Assembly (NCBI RefSeq): GCF_016801865.2
Contig: NC_068938.1
Coordinates: forward strand, 3,273,338-3,337,337
DNA from: Culex pipiens pallens
Taxonomy: Eukaryota > Arthropoda > Insecta > Diptera > Culicidae
Direction: 5' to 3'
DNA length: 64,000 nucleotides
The position numbers and the translations under genes were made by a program. Below are positions 11,416-20,658 of the stretch, in pieces. Numbering within the stretch: position 1 is the stretch's first letter; each line of letters opens with the position of its first letter. The notes under the pieces were generated by a model, which was given only the letters and a program-made list of their open reading frames with translations, ran no database searches and was not told where the DNA came from.

Positions 11416-13269
11416 TTAATCATTATATTTTCTTAGTCTATTATTATGTACATCTTCAAATTTGTTTCCATTTTTAATAGTGGTCGTTTGATCGCTGTTA
11501 AATTTAACGATATCATAAGGGCCTCGCCACTTATTTTGTAACTTTTGACCAATTCCTGTTTGTACCATTTGTACCAAAACTCTATCTCCCCACATTGGTA
11601 CCCAATCATTTGTCTTTTTGTCATAAATTTCCTTTCTCTTTTCTTTTGACAATATTAAGTTGTTTCTAGCAGTTTCATGAGCCTCCTTGAATATATCTTT
11701 CATTGAACAAATATAGTCGTCATAATTTAAATCTGAATCATTGATTTTATAAATTGTGCTTGGTATTGTAGCTTTTCTTCCATACAAAAGTTCATAGGGA
11801 GAATATCCAGTTGATGAATTTTCTGTAGTATTGTATTCAAACATAAAATATGGTATCAATTCATCCCAACATTGTGGATCTTTGCTAATAAAATTTCGTA
11901 AATAAATTTTTAACTCTCTATTTGATCTCTCAACTAAATTAGCTTGAGGATGATATGCACTTGTAACGATCTTTTTAATGTGTAATATTTTGCATGTATG
12001 TTGCAATAATTTGCTTACAAAGTTTGTACCTCGATCGGTTACAACTTCTTTAGGAGCACCAAATTTACAAACAAAGTTTTCGACAAAAGTTCTAGCAACA
12101 GTAGTACTTTCTTGGTTTTCCATGGGAGCTACAATCAAAAATCTTGTTAAATCATCTTGTATCACAAGTCCACAATTGTTTCCATTATTAGAAATTGGTA
12201 TCATAACCACATCCATATAAATTTTATCAAAGGGTTCATACGATGTTGTCGTAATTTTCATTGGCATCTTATTTGCTGGCCATATTTTATTCTTTTGACA
12301 AGAATCACATTGCTTTACATAATTCAAAACATCTCTTCGCATATTTTCCCATGTAAATAGAGGACTCATTCTTTTAATCATTCGTTTACCTCCGACATGA
12401 CCACCCAACGGTGCGTCGTGAAAATCTTTAAGCACTTGATCTCTATCTTCTGGCTTTACATAAATTCGTTCATTTTCTGTTGCATATAGTGTAAATGACT
12501 TTGAAAGTTTCATTGCAAAAAATCGTAATAAGTTTAGTTCCAACTCTGTTTTAAATATTCTATGAGAAATAATTTGTATAGCTGATGCATCTTTAGCAAA
12601 ATCAGGATAATCTTTAAAACTTTTAAATAAACCATCGAAAAATTCTTCATTTTTAACTGCTGAACGATATGTTCCATTCAAAATTAAACCCCAAATTTTC
12701 TTTTGCGGGAATACAAATATATTTTCACTGGTGTAATCCTTAAAACCATGTGGAAGGTCAATGTATTTACTCAATTCTTTGTGTACCGTAACACTGTTTA
12801 ATATCATAAATGTAGCTTCGGCTTGTTCAAATGGTATAATATTTTTAGAGAATTTTAAAACGTTAAAATCGATATCTGTATCTTGGAAATCCTTGTAGGT
12901 AAATGTTTTATCGTTGCTATCATCGTCATTATCTAAATTTATGTCAATTTGTTGAAGTCCATTCATATTATTATTCCAATTAGTGTTGTTTCTAGATAAA
13001 TTCTTTCTGTTTGAAGTATTTGTTGTGTTTTGATTATCTGAAATATTTTGTCTATTTTGTTTTGCTTGTTGACGAGTTGTAATTGCTACTAATTTTGATG
13101 CTTGTTTATCATCTGCATGATCTTCATCATTATTTAAACGTGAGAGAAAATCTGCAACCACATTTTCCTTTCCTTGCTTGTAGCGAATTTCACATCCAAT
13201 GCCTTGGATTTTCAAACGAAGCTTTGTCAACGTTGGTGAAGTTTCCTTCAAATGCCATAGAGCTACCAA
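11416..13269 (-). CDS. Pol 3' fragment: RNase H end and integrase (element 1)
   Basis: 617 codons read on the minus strand, with no natural start: the first codon is TTG, just after the pol break. The first 45 residues are the end of RNase H/connection, including KQGKENVVADFLSR. A low-complexity Asn-rich linker follows (about 65-125). The integrase zinc-binding region has H284, H291, C321 and C324. The catalytic core has D353 (YMDVV), D412 (TDRGTNF) and E447 (NLVER). A C-terminal GPY motif lies near 583. All DDE residues are present. Integrase joins the reverse-transcribed DNA ends to the host chromosome in the nucleus. The fragment overlaps the upstream pol frame by 7 nt in a different frame. 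I attribute this to a deletion, not programmed recoding, because conserved RNase H residues are missing at the junction. The Ty3/Gypsy integrase assignment is secure. Confidence 0.9.
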   Translation of the reverse strand: MVALWHLKETSPTLTKLRLKIQGIGCEIRYKQGKENVVADFLSRLNNDEDHADDKQASKLVAITTRQQAKQNRQNISDNQNTTNTSNRKNLSRNNTNWNNNMNGLQQIDINLDNDDDSNDKTFTYKDFQDTDIDFNVLKFSKNIIPFEQAEATFMILNSVTVHKELSKYIDLPHGFKDYTSENIFVFPQKKIWGLILNGTYRSAVKNEEFFDGLFKSFKDYPDFAKDASAIQIISHRIFKTELELNLLRFFAMKLSKSFTLYATENERIYVKPEDRDQVLKDFHDAPLGGHVGGKRMIKRMSPLFTWENMRRDVLNYVKQCDSCQKNKIWPANKMPMKITTTSYEPFDKIYMDVVMIPISNNGNNCGLVIQDDLTRFLIVAPMENQESTTVARTFVENFVCKFGAPKEVVTDRGTNFVSKLLQHTCKILHIKKIVTSAYHPQANLVERSNRELKIYLRNFISKDPQCWDELIPYFMFEYNTTENSSTGYSPYELLYGRKATIPSTIYKINDSDLNYDDYICSMKDIFKEAHETARNNLILSKEKRKEIYDKKTNDWVPMWGDRVLVQMVQTGIGQKLQNKWRGPYDIVKFNSDQTTTIKNGNKFEDVHNNRLRKYND

Positions 13270-14852
13270 CGGTTATAAATAAAATGTTTGAAGTGGTCTA
13301 CTGCCCAAACAATAGCAAGTAGTTCCTTCTCAATAGTAAAATAGTTTCTTTCAGCCCCGATAAGCGCACGACTTGCGTAAGCGATGGGGTGATCATTTGA
13401 CTTCTCATTAGTAAGAACGGCTCCGATAGCATAATCGCTAGCATCAGTTGTCAAAACAAATTTGTCATTATAGTTCGGTCTAACTAAAACTGGTTCTGAA
13501 ATTAAATAGTTTTTTAATTCTTCAAAAGCATTTTCACATTCTTCTGTCCAAATAAATTTCACATTTTTCTTTAATAATGCATTAAGTGGCTTACGTTTAT
13601 CTGCAATGTTTGGAATAAATTTTCCATAAAAATTAACAGTTCCCAAAAATGATCTCACATTTTTAATCGTTTGCGGCCTTTTCATGTTTTTGATTGTATC
13701 AATATTTTCACTAGTTGGTCGAATACCTTCTTCATTAATAATATGACCCAAATATCTGACTTCTTTGTGTAAAATTTTACATTTTGATGGTTCAACTTTT
13801 AAATTATGTTCATGTAATGCATTCAAAACTTTATACAAATTTTCATTGTGTTCTTCGATAGTTCTACCGAAAACAATAATATCATCCAAGTATACAAACG
13901 CATTAACTGGTTGTATTTCATAAATAAGTGTGAATGTAAATTTTTGAAATGTTGATGGACTATTTTTCAGTCCCATTGGCATTCTTAAAAATTCATAATG
14001 TCCTAAAAACGTTGAAAAAGCGGTTTTCGCAGCATCCTTTGGGTTAATTGGGATTTGATAAAATCCTGATTTCAAGTCAATGGTTGAGAAATATCGAGCT
14101 TCTCCAATACTGTCCAAAATTTCGCTAATAAGCGGTATAGGGTACACAAATGGTTTAGTAATTGTATTTAGGTCTCGAAAATCCACTACAATTCTGTAGC
14201 GTTTATTGCCTTCGGCGTCTAAGTCTTTCTTTGGGATGCATAATACCGGTGCATTCCACGGACTTTTACTTGGGCGTATTATCCCTAATTTTAGCATTTC
14301 TTCCACTTGTTCTTCTACGTGTTTCTTGGTAGCTTCAGGAAATCTATATTGTCTTTTATTAATTGGAATTTCAGTTGTTGTCTCTATATCGTGCATGGTT
14401 AAATTGGTATAAGTCAACTCGTCACCCTCTAAATAAAATATTTCATTAAAATCATTCAAAATATTATTAATTTCTTGACTGATATCACCTTTCAAGTGGT
14501 CTGTTTTAACCAATTCATAAATTTTTCTCATTCTGTCGTTGCCTGTAAGTTTCTCATGCTTCATGTTTTCAATCACATCATAATCTCGATCGTTTTCTAA
14601 ATTCATCTCTTTTGGGTAATCTTGGTTATCATCATCAATTTCAATTTGATCGTCATAATACTCTTCAATGCACGGTTGGATTCTGCCATTGCAGCCATTG
14701 TCATTATCATAATTATTTCCATTATTTTCATCATAATTTGTATTAAAATTGTCATAACTGTTTGCTCCAATACCTGTCATATTTACTTTGTTTATATTTT
14801 CAATGTCATTGTTTCTAAATAAATTGGTCATTGCATGATTATGATATTGCAT
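13263..14852 (-). CDS. Pol 5' part: reverse transcriptase and RNase H, truncated (element 1)
   Basis: 529 codons from an ATG that overlaps the end of gag by 14 nt. Residues 30-90 are an Asn/Asp-rich linker. RT spans about 160-400, with the catalytic D259 in STIDLKSGF, the LPMGL-like segment RMPMGLKNSPSTF and the YLDD box at 321-324. RNase H starts at FVLTTDAS (D470), with the Glu of TIEKE near 508-510, and stops at YNRW just before the expected third catalytic Asp (TDH) region. It copies element RNA into DNA within the cytoplasmic particle. The frame is +1 relative to gag, so expression needs a +1 (or -2) shift or reinitiation at the overlapping ATG. The early stop is a lesion. Family assignment is very sure; activity of this copy is doubtful. 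Confidence 0.92.
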   Translation of the reverse strand: MQYHNHAMTNLFRNNDIENINKVNMTGIGANSYDNFNTNYDENNGNNYDNDNGCNGRIQPCIEEYYDDQIEIDDDNQDYPKEMNLENDRDYDVIENMKHEKLTGNDRMRKIYELVKTDHLKGDISQEINNILNDFNEIFYLEGDELTYTNLTMHDIETTTEIPINKRQYRFPEATKKHVEEQVEEMLKLGIIRPSKSPWNAPVLCIPKKDLDAEGNKRYRIVVDFRDLNTITKPFVYPIPLISEILDSIGEARYFSTIDLKSGFYQIPINPKDAAKTAFSTFLGHYEFLRMPMGLKNSPSTFQKFTFTLIYEIQPVNAFVYLDDIIVFGRTIEEHNENLYKVLNALHEHNLKVEPSKCKILHKEVRYLGHIINEEGIRPTSENIDTIKNMKRPQTIKNVRSFLGTVNFYGKFIPNIADKRKPLNALLKKNVKFIWTEECENAFEELKNYLISEPVLVRPNYNDKFVLTTDASDYAIGAVLTNEKSNDHPIAYASRALIGAERNYFTIEKELLAIVWAVDHFKHFIYNRW

Positions 14853-16035
14853 ATTTTTTTGTATCAGGCGTTCGTAAAACTATGTAGTCGAAACTTTGAC
14901 TAATATATAAGGTGTATTTCTTTAGAAAATGTGCTCCAAGAATTGCATCATCAGCGAAATGCTTCAAAATGTAGAACTTTTCCTCGTATTTTGAATTTCC
15001 TATCAATAAAATCATATTTACAGATCCTACTGTATCTTCTGCTATTCCATGAACCCCTCTAATGGAAATTCTATCGTTGAAATCAATGTTAGTTAAACGC
15101 ATATTACTAACCACATCCCATCTTACAAAATTGTTACATGATGCGGAGTCAATTATAAATTTGTGAAATTTTGTTGGATTTGCCAAGGTAGCAATATTTG
15201 CATAAAATATTGAATCATTATTGAAATTGATTTTTAATGTTTCATGTGGTGGAATGTATTCGTTAAATTGCAGTTTAAAATTATTTGGAATTTGATTTTT
15301 ATTGCGTCGACTATTTGTATAAGTTCGTTTTAAAGTGCTCTTTGCAGTATTCGTTTTATAACATTCATAAAATTTGTTAGCTTGATAATTATTTCTTTGA
15401 TAAAATTTTTTATTTTTATTGTTCCTGAAATTTCTGAATTTTCTGTCAAAATTAAGGTTTGAATTTTCAGTACTAGCAAGTAACCTTTGTTCGAGAGTTC
15501 TTAAAGACTCTCTGTCAATTCGTTCATTTTCTAAAAATTCTAGCAAATTTTGCAACTTCATATGACGGTTATTAGTGGCAATTGCTTTGATTTCATTATT
15601 TATAATTCCAACTATAAAGTGGCTTTTTAAGCAATAAGCTGTAAATGAATTTTCGTTGTAACTTTGATCAATTTTTATGATTTCGTATTTTATGTCAAGA
15701 ACTCTTCCTGCATATGATTTAAATGATTCATCCCGTCCTTGTTTCAGAGTTTCAATTTGTTCAATTATACTACCAAAAGTAGTTTTGATACCAAACTCTC
15801 TAATTAAATTTGCCTTGGTTTCTTCCCAAGTGCTTGCATAAATTCGGTTAATACGTGCTGCTGCTTTAAATTTTAGTTTCATAAAAACAACATTTAAAAA
15901 TTTACTTTGATCTTCGCCTTCAGGAATTTGATCACCATAATATTCTATTAATATTAAAAATTGCTCCAGTGAGTCTAATGACCCATCAAATTCTGGAATA
16001 AGCTGGATTAAATCCGTCATCTCCAAATTCGCCAT
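14839..16035 (-). CDS. Gag with C-terminal aspartic protease (element 1)
   Basis: 398 codons; the ATG has A at -3 and G at +4. Residues 1-190 look like a Ty3/Gypsy capsid-type Gag (IPEFDGS near the start, then helical segments). A basic Asn/Arg/Lys-rich region follows (about 200-250), but there is no CCHC zinc knuckle. The C-terminal part carries a retropepsin-like site, IIDSASCNNF (D296-S-A), and the matching ILGAHFL motif, so protease is encoded at the end of the gag frame. DSA replaces the common DTG/DSG. Gag assembles the particle and protease cleaves the polyproteins. The next frame (RT) overlaps by 14 nt. Immediately upstream of the ATG lies a TTAA-flanked MITE that supplies the nearest leader. 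RNA binding presumably relies on the basic region. Confidence 0.88.
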   Translation of the reverse strand: MANLEMTDLIQLIPEFDGSLDSLEQFLILIEYYGDQIPEGEDQSKFLNVVFMKLKFKAAARINRIYASTWEETKANLIREFGIKTTFGSIIEQIETLKQGRDESFKSYAGRVLDIKYEIIKIDQSYNENSFTAYCLKSHFIVGIINNEIKAIATNNRHMKLQNLLEFLENERIDRESLRTLEQRLLASTENSNLNFDRKFRNFRNNKNKKFYQRNNYQANKFYECYKTNTAKSTLKRTYTNSRRNKNQIPNNFKLQFNEYIPPHETLKINFNNDSIFYANIATLANPTKFHKFIIDSASCNNFVRWDVVSNMRLTNIDFNDRISIRGVHGIAEDTVGSVNMILLIGNSKYEEKFYILKHFADDAILGAHFLKKYTLYISQSFDYIVLRTPDTKKYAIS

Positions 16036-16041
16036 CTTTAA

Positions 16042-16277
16042 CGGTGCACATCAACAAGAGCTTTTGCACCAAGATTTTTGTTACAGATATTTTAGTATTT
16101 TCGAAACTACGGGAACTATCGATATAATGTTTTATTCATCCCCTAAAGTACTGTCTACTAAGTGATTTACAACAAAATTTGCCTGTTTTTACAATCAGAT
16201 TTGTGCAGGATTGGGTCCGTAAGTTTGTCAATTTTGGCATAAGAAGACAACAACTTCCTTGGTTGCTGTGCACCCTT
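16042..16277. mobile_element. TTAA-type MITE inside element 1 leader
   Basis: 236 bp. One end, CGGTGCACATCAAC, follows TTAA at 16038-16041. The other end reads GCTGTGCACCC with TTAA at 16278-16281. Two relatives occur at 45988-46178 and 50856-51080 with the same internal text (for example GGATTGGGTCCGTAAGTTTG). TTAA-targeting MITEs of piggyBac type are known in mosquitoes. The insertion ends only a few bases upstream of the gag ATG, so it forms the proximal 5' untranslated region. Confidence 0.8.
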
Positions 16278-16723
16278 TTAAGCGTGTTTTTAACTATTTA
16301 CATCAAATTTCGGTATAACTTTTGTTTACTCACCCTAAACTGCCAGATTTCCATGGTCGTCTTCTTGGGTGTCCGATGCGGCCGAATTTCGTCTCCAGTT
16401 GATCCAGATGATCTCGTCATTGTTGAATCCCTAGTGTTGTCCATCGTTGGCCGGTTTTGAAATTTTCGATGCTTCTGCCATTGGTCGAGCCCGTTTTGGT
16501 TCCATCTCGTACTGCTGCATATTTGCTTCCATCTTAGAACTTCTCACATAACATTTTCTTCAATTTAACGTTTTTTTTTTTACACTATTTTAACTGTTTG
16601 TTACTTCGCGAAATCATTTTGTTCATTAATTTTCACACATAGTCACATTTTCAACTCTCGGTTTTGTCCAATCAAAATGGCGTGTCCAAACACACACAGC
16701 GTTGCTTTCCGCTAGTCACCACC
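16278..16723 (-). other. Leader of element 1 between PBS and MITE
   Basis: Noncoding leader of the element, read on the minus strand. It separates the 5' LTR from the MITE and gag. No frame with a recognisable product and no strong repeat was seen. Confidence 0.6.
16704..16721 (-). promoter_or_regulatory. Probable tRNA primer-binding site, element 1
   Basis: On the sense strand, two bases after the LTR terminal CA, the sequence reads TGGTGACTAGCGG. TGG at this place is what a tRNA 3' CCA end would pair with to prime minus-strand synthesis. I cannot name the tRNA. Confidence 0.6.
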
Positions 16724-17208
16724 TGAACGGCCCGAGCGGTTTAGGCTTTCAGGATTTTTTGTGATATTTACTTGTAGAGTCAAAACAGATCAGTAAACTT
16801 CACTTATTTGTATACACCATATTCTTTTTTTAAGTCACCTTTTTTTAAACGATTCTCGATTTACCCAACTTTTTTTAAGTCATGACTTAAAATTAGAATG
16901 TTCATGACTTAAATTGAGAATATGACTTAAATTAAGAATCTTTAGGACTTCGTAATTTTTCGGAGAATTTTCAAAATGAATCAATTGTATTTTGTTTAGT
17001 TATGTTATTAAAACATTTTAGTATGGTTTTGGAACACCTGGGATGTTCTAGTCCATCCGAAACTTCCGGAAGTTTTGTGCAGCAGGCTAACCGAAGAAAC
17101 AATTCGAAGCTTCAAAATTTTGACAACCGATCCTACCCAGACAGCTTCAGTGAGTGCGGTAGGCTACAGTGCATTGTTGTAATAACTTATTGGGATGATC
17201 TGGGTCAT

Positions 17209-18546
17209 CCAAGGACTCCCTGGAGTCAAGACCGGTGGGTCTACCAACGTAACAAGCAAGAGGTCGACGGATTTTGACCCCGGAACATACCCGCATAGCT
17301 TCAGTAAGTATGGTAGACTACTTTGCTGACGTGTTGGGATGTTCTGGGACATCCAAGGACTCCCTGGAGTTAAGATCTGTGGGTCTACCGCCGTAACAAG
17401 CCAGAGGTCGACGGTTTTTGACCCCGGGACATACCCGCATAGCTTCAGTGAGTATGGTAGACTACTTTGATGATGCGTTGTGATGTCCTGGGTCATTCAA
17501 GGACTCCCTGGAGTTAAGATCTGAGGATCTACTGCCGTAACAAGCAAGAGGTCGACGTATTTTGAACACGGGACATACCCGCATAGCCCCAGAAAGTATG
17601 GTAGACTACTTTGCTGATGTGTTGGGATGTCCAGGGTCATCCAAGGACTCCCTGGAGTTAAGATCTGTGGGTCTACCGCCGTAACAAGCCAGATGTCGAC
17701 GGTTTTTGACCCCGGGACATACCCGCATAGCTTCAGTGAGTATGGTAGACTACTTTGATGATCTTTTAGGATGTCCTGGGTCATCCAAGGACTCCCTGGA
17801 GTTAAGATCTGAGGATCTACCGCCGTAACGAGCAAGAGGTCGACGTATTTTGACCACGGGACATACCCGCATAGCCCCAGAAAGTATGGTAGACTACTTT
17901 GCTGATGTGTTGGGATGTCCTGGGTCATCCAAGGACTCCCTGGAGTCAAGATCTGAGGGTCTACCGCCGTAACAAGCCTGAGGTCGACGGTTTTTGACCC
18001 CGGGACATACCCGCATAGCTTCAGTGAGTATGGTATACTACTTTGATGATGCGTTGGGATGTCCTGGGTCATCCAAGGACTCCCTGGAGTTAAGATCTGA
18101 GGATCTACCGCCGTAACAAGCAAGAGGTCGACGGATTTTGACCCCGGAACATACCCGCATAGCTTCAGTGAGTATGGTAGACTACTTTGATGATGCGTTG
18201 TGATGTCCTGGGTCATCCAAGGACTCCCTGGAGTTAAGATCTGAGGATCTACCGCCGTAACGAGCAAGAGGTCGACGTATTTTGACCACGGGACATACCC
18301 GCATAGCCCCAGAAAGTATGGTAGACTACTTTGCTGATGTGTTGGGATGTCCTGGGTCATCCAAGGACTCCCTGGAGTCAAGATCTGAGGGTCTACCGCC
18401 GTAACAAGCCAGAGGTCGACGGTTTTTGACCCCGGGACATACCCGCATAGCTTCAGTGAGTATGGTAGACTACTTTGATGATGCGTTGTGATGTCCTGGG
18501 TCATCCAAGGACTCCCTGGAGTTAAGATCTGAGGATCTACCGCCGT
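17209..18546. repeat. Left arm: exact 144-bp tandem repeats
   Basis: The landmark CCAAGG occurs at 17209, 17353, then (with one C to T change) 17497, then 17641, 17785, 17929, 18073, 18217, 18361 and 18505, always 144 bp apart with no indel. On the minus strand 144 bp equals 48 codons and stays open (17164-18504) except for one stop made by that C to T at 17497. Units alternate between types encoding SLKLCGYVPGSK and FLGLCGYVPWSK, so pairs (288 bp) form a partial higher-order repeat. Confidence 0.93.
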
Positions 18547-19320
18547 CCCGGGGTCAAAAACCGTCTACCTCTTGCTTGTTACGGCGGTAGACCCACAGAT
18601 CTTAACTCCAGGGAGTTCTTGGATGACCCAAGACAGCCCAACACATCAGCAAAGTAGTCTACCATACTCACTGAAGCTATGCGGGTATGTCCCGGGGTCA
18701 AAAACCGTCGACCTCTTGCTTGTTACGGCGGTAGACCCACAGATCTTAACTCCAGGGAGTTTTTGGATGACCCAAGACAGCTCAACACATCAGCAAAGTA
18801 GTCTACCATACTCACGGAAGCTATGCGGGTATGTCCCGGGGTCAAAAACCGTCGACCTCTGGCTTGTTACGGCGGTAGACCCTCAGATCTTGACTCCAGA
18901 AAGTCCTTGGATGTCCCAGGACATCCTAAAAGATCATCAAAGTAGTCTACCATACTCACTGAAGCAATGCGGGTATGTCCTGGGGTCAAAATCCGTCGGC
19001 CTCTGGCTTGTTACGGCGGTAGACCCACAGATCTTAACTCCAGGGAGTTTTTGGATGACCCAAGACAGCCCAACACGTCAGCAAAGTAGTCTACCATACT
19101 TACTGAAGCTATGCGGGTATGTTCCGGGGTCAAAATCCGTCGACCTCTTGCTTGTTACGGTGGTAGACCCACCGGTCTTGACTCCAGGGAGTCCTTGGAT
19201 GACCCAGATCATCCCAATAAGTTGTTACAACAATGCACTGTTGCCTACCGCACTCACTGAAGCTGTCTGGGTAGGATCCGTTGTCAAAATTTTGAAGCTT
19301 CGACTTGTTTCTTCGGTTAG
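18547..19320. repeat. Right arm: inverted 144-bp repeats
   Basis: The same unit in the opposite orientation, with the landmark TTGGAT (its GGAT counted) at 18621, 18765, 18909, 19053 and 19197, again exactly 144 bp apart. The plus strand is open from 18572 to 19399. The junction with the left arm at about 18546 is abrupt (ACCGCCGT then CCCGGGGTC). The distal part mirrors 17040-17200. Confidence 0.9.
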
Positions 19321-19750
19321 CCTGTTGCACAAAACTTCCGGAAGTTTCGGATGGACTAGAACATCCCAGGTGGTCCAAAACCATGCTAAAATGTTTTAAT
19401 AACATTAATAAACAAAATACAATTGATACATTTTGGAAATTTTTCAACAAATTGCGAAATCAGAAAGATTCTTAATTTAAGTCATATTCTCAATTTAAGT
19501 CATGGACATTCTTTTTTTAAACGATTCTCGATTTAAACACCCCCATTTCGTTGTGTAAATCAAGAATATGGTGTATTACACTTTTTAAAGATTACATTTT
19601 TGCGGTAACACTCTCAACTTTTACGCGCACGATCACATCACTCAACTATTTGTTGCTAATTTCATTAAGACCTTCGTCGAGCCAATTCTCTACGTTGAAG
19701 CCAGACTTGTCCTCCAGACCTCTTCGCCGAACCATGCCAGACCCGAACTC

Positions 19751-19908
19751 CTAAGTCCCGGGTGGACTCTTCACGGCGGCTAAGTCCCGGCGGACTCTTC
19801 ACAGCGGCTAAGTCCCGGCGGACTCTTCACAGCGGCTAAGTCCCGGCGGACTCTTCACAGCGGCTAAGTCCCGGCGGACTCTTCACAGCGGCTAAGTCCC
19901 GGCGGACT
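19751..19908. repeat. 28-bp tandem repeat in right LTR
   Basis: Same unit as at 7259-7388 but with four standard copies instead of three. This accounts for the whole 28-bp length difference between the LTRs. One unit was gained or lost after integration or during reverse transcription. Confidence 0.85.
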
Positions 19909-20077
19909 GCGGCCTCCACCGCTAAGTCCGGCTGGACTGGGGCCTCTGCTACTGGTGGCTGCTGGCGGGTCCGGCTGGTCTGGGGCTTCTTCAGGATCTG
20001 GAACTGGACTGGGCTTGAACTGGCTGGAACTGACTGGAACTAACTGGAACTAACTGCCCTCCTCAAGAATTTTGGGG

Positions 20078-20085
20078 TTTTTATA
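20078..20085 (-). promoter_or_regulatory. TATA box of element 1 5' LTR
   Basis: The sense strand reads TATAAAAACCCC. About 30 bases downstream lies GCAGTTAG, close to the arthropod initiator TCAGT. This places transcription start near 20055, about 600 bases into the LTR. Confidence 0.6.
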
Positions 20086-20658
20086 GTCAGTCCCCGAAAA
20101 CTCTACTAAATTTTGTTCTACTAAAAGTGGTCCGTTTCGATGAGAAGCATCGATGAACCTCATGAATTAAATTATGCAGACCTCTGCAATTCTTCATGAC
20201 TTTCCGTATGGTGTAGTGAGTACACCTCAAAATCGGAAGTCATGGGTTCGAACCATTGTCGTGAAACTTTAAATTATGTTATTGGAATATCAAAATTATG
20301 TTCCTAAAACATTCTCAAAAATGTTGGTCAATAATGAGAAGGTCGAATTCTCCATTGAACAAACATGCCAATGAATTTGGTTAAGCCACACCCTCAATTT
20401 CCCCTGTGTAATAACATCGCACATTCATAATTGAAAGCTTAACCATTTTTTTGATTGCCTAACAATTGGCGAAATTTAATAAAGGGCTTTTCAGGTGAGG
20501 ATGACTCATGATCCACACCTGTACATAAGCTTAATTATTTGTCGCGCAACGCGAGTCGACGTGTAAAATTATTTATGCTTGCGTAAGCGCGCATGGTCAG
20601 AACTGTGGTGATGATCGAAAATGGACAAATTTAATGATTTAAATTTGAGGTCGTTGCA

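Larger units (their letters stand above)
16815..19573. mobile_element. 2.76-kb foldback transposon with 144-bp tandem-repeat arms
   Basis: Inverted ends CACCATATTC (16815) and GAATATGGTG (to 19573) are flanked by a TA duplication (16813-16814 and 19574-19575). The uninterrupted site is visible in the left LTR near 7079-7086. Subterminal blocks with ACTTAAATT motifs are inverted at each end. The interior is two opposed arrays of a 144-bp unit: about nine and a half periods on the left (17209-18546) and five on the right (18547-19200). No transposase is encoded, so it is non-autonomous. A TA target fits Tc1/mariner-like or related MITE machinery. Confidence 0.88.
6993..20658 (-). mobile_element. 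Ty3/Gypsy LTR retrotransposon 1 (element 1), pol broken
   Basis: The element begins TG and ends CA, has long terminal repeats (6993-8138 and 16724-20658) and is flanked by a 4-bp duplication, CATA at 6989-6992 and 20659-20662. It reads on the minus strand in this order: 5' LTR (right), primer-binding site, gag-protease, RT-RNase H, integrase, a 3.25-kb noncoding tract, purine tract, 3' LTR (left). The RT-RNase H-integrase order identifies Ty3/Gypsy. No env frame is present. The LTRs match apart from a 28-bp repeat copy and a 2.76-kb foldback inserted in the right one, so insertion is recent. A small deletion within RNase H and the invaded 5' LTR make this copy probably non-autonomous. Related active copies could still mobilise it. 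Confidence 0.93.
16724..20658 (-). repeat. Right (5') LTR of element 1, interrupted
   Basis: Two LTR pieces, 16724-16814 and 19576-20658, flank a foldback insertion at 16815-19573. Removing the insertion and one TA leaves 1174 bp. This equals the left LTR plus one extra 28-bp unit. The promoter half lies to the right of the insertion and remains intact. Confidence 0.92.

Noticed and set aside
14839..14860. -1 slippery A AAA AAA at the gag-pol junction of element 1
   Set aside because: The heptamer is in gag frame, but the RT frame is +1 (or -2), so a -1 slip would not reach it.
17164..19399. Repeat proteins from 48-residue units
   Set aside because: Not annotated as genes: they read tandem DNA repeats, have no recognised domain and no promoter evidence. 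Kept only as a finding.
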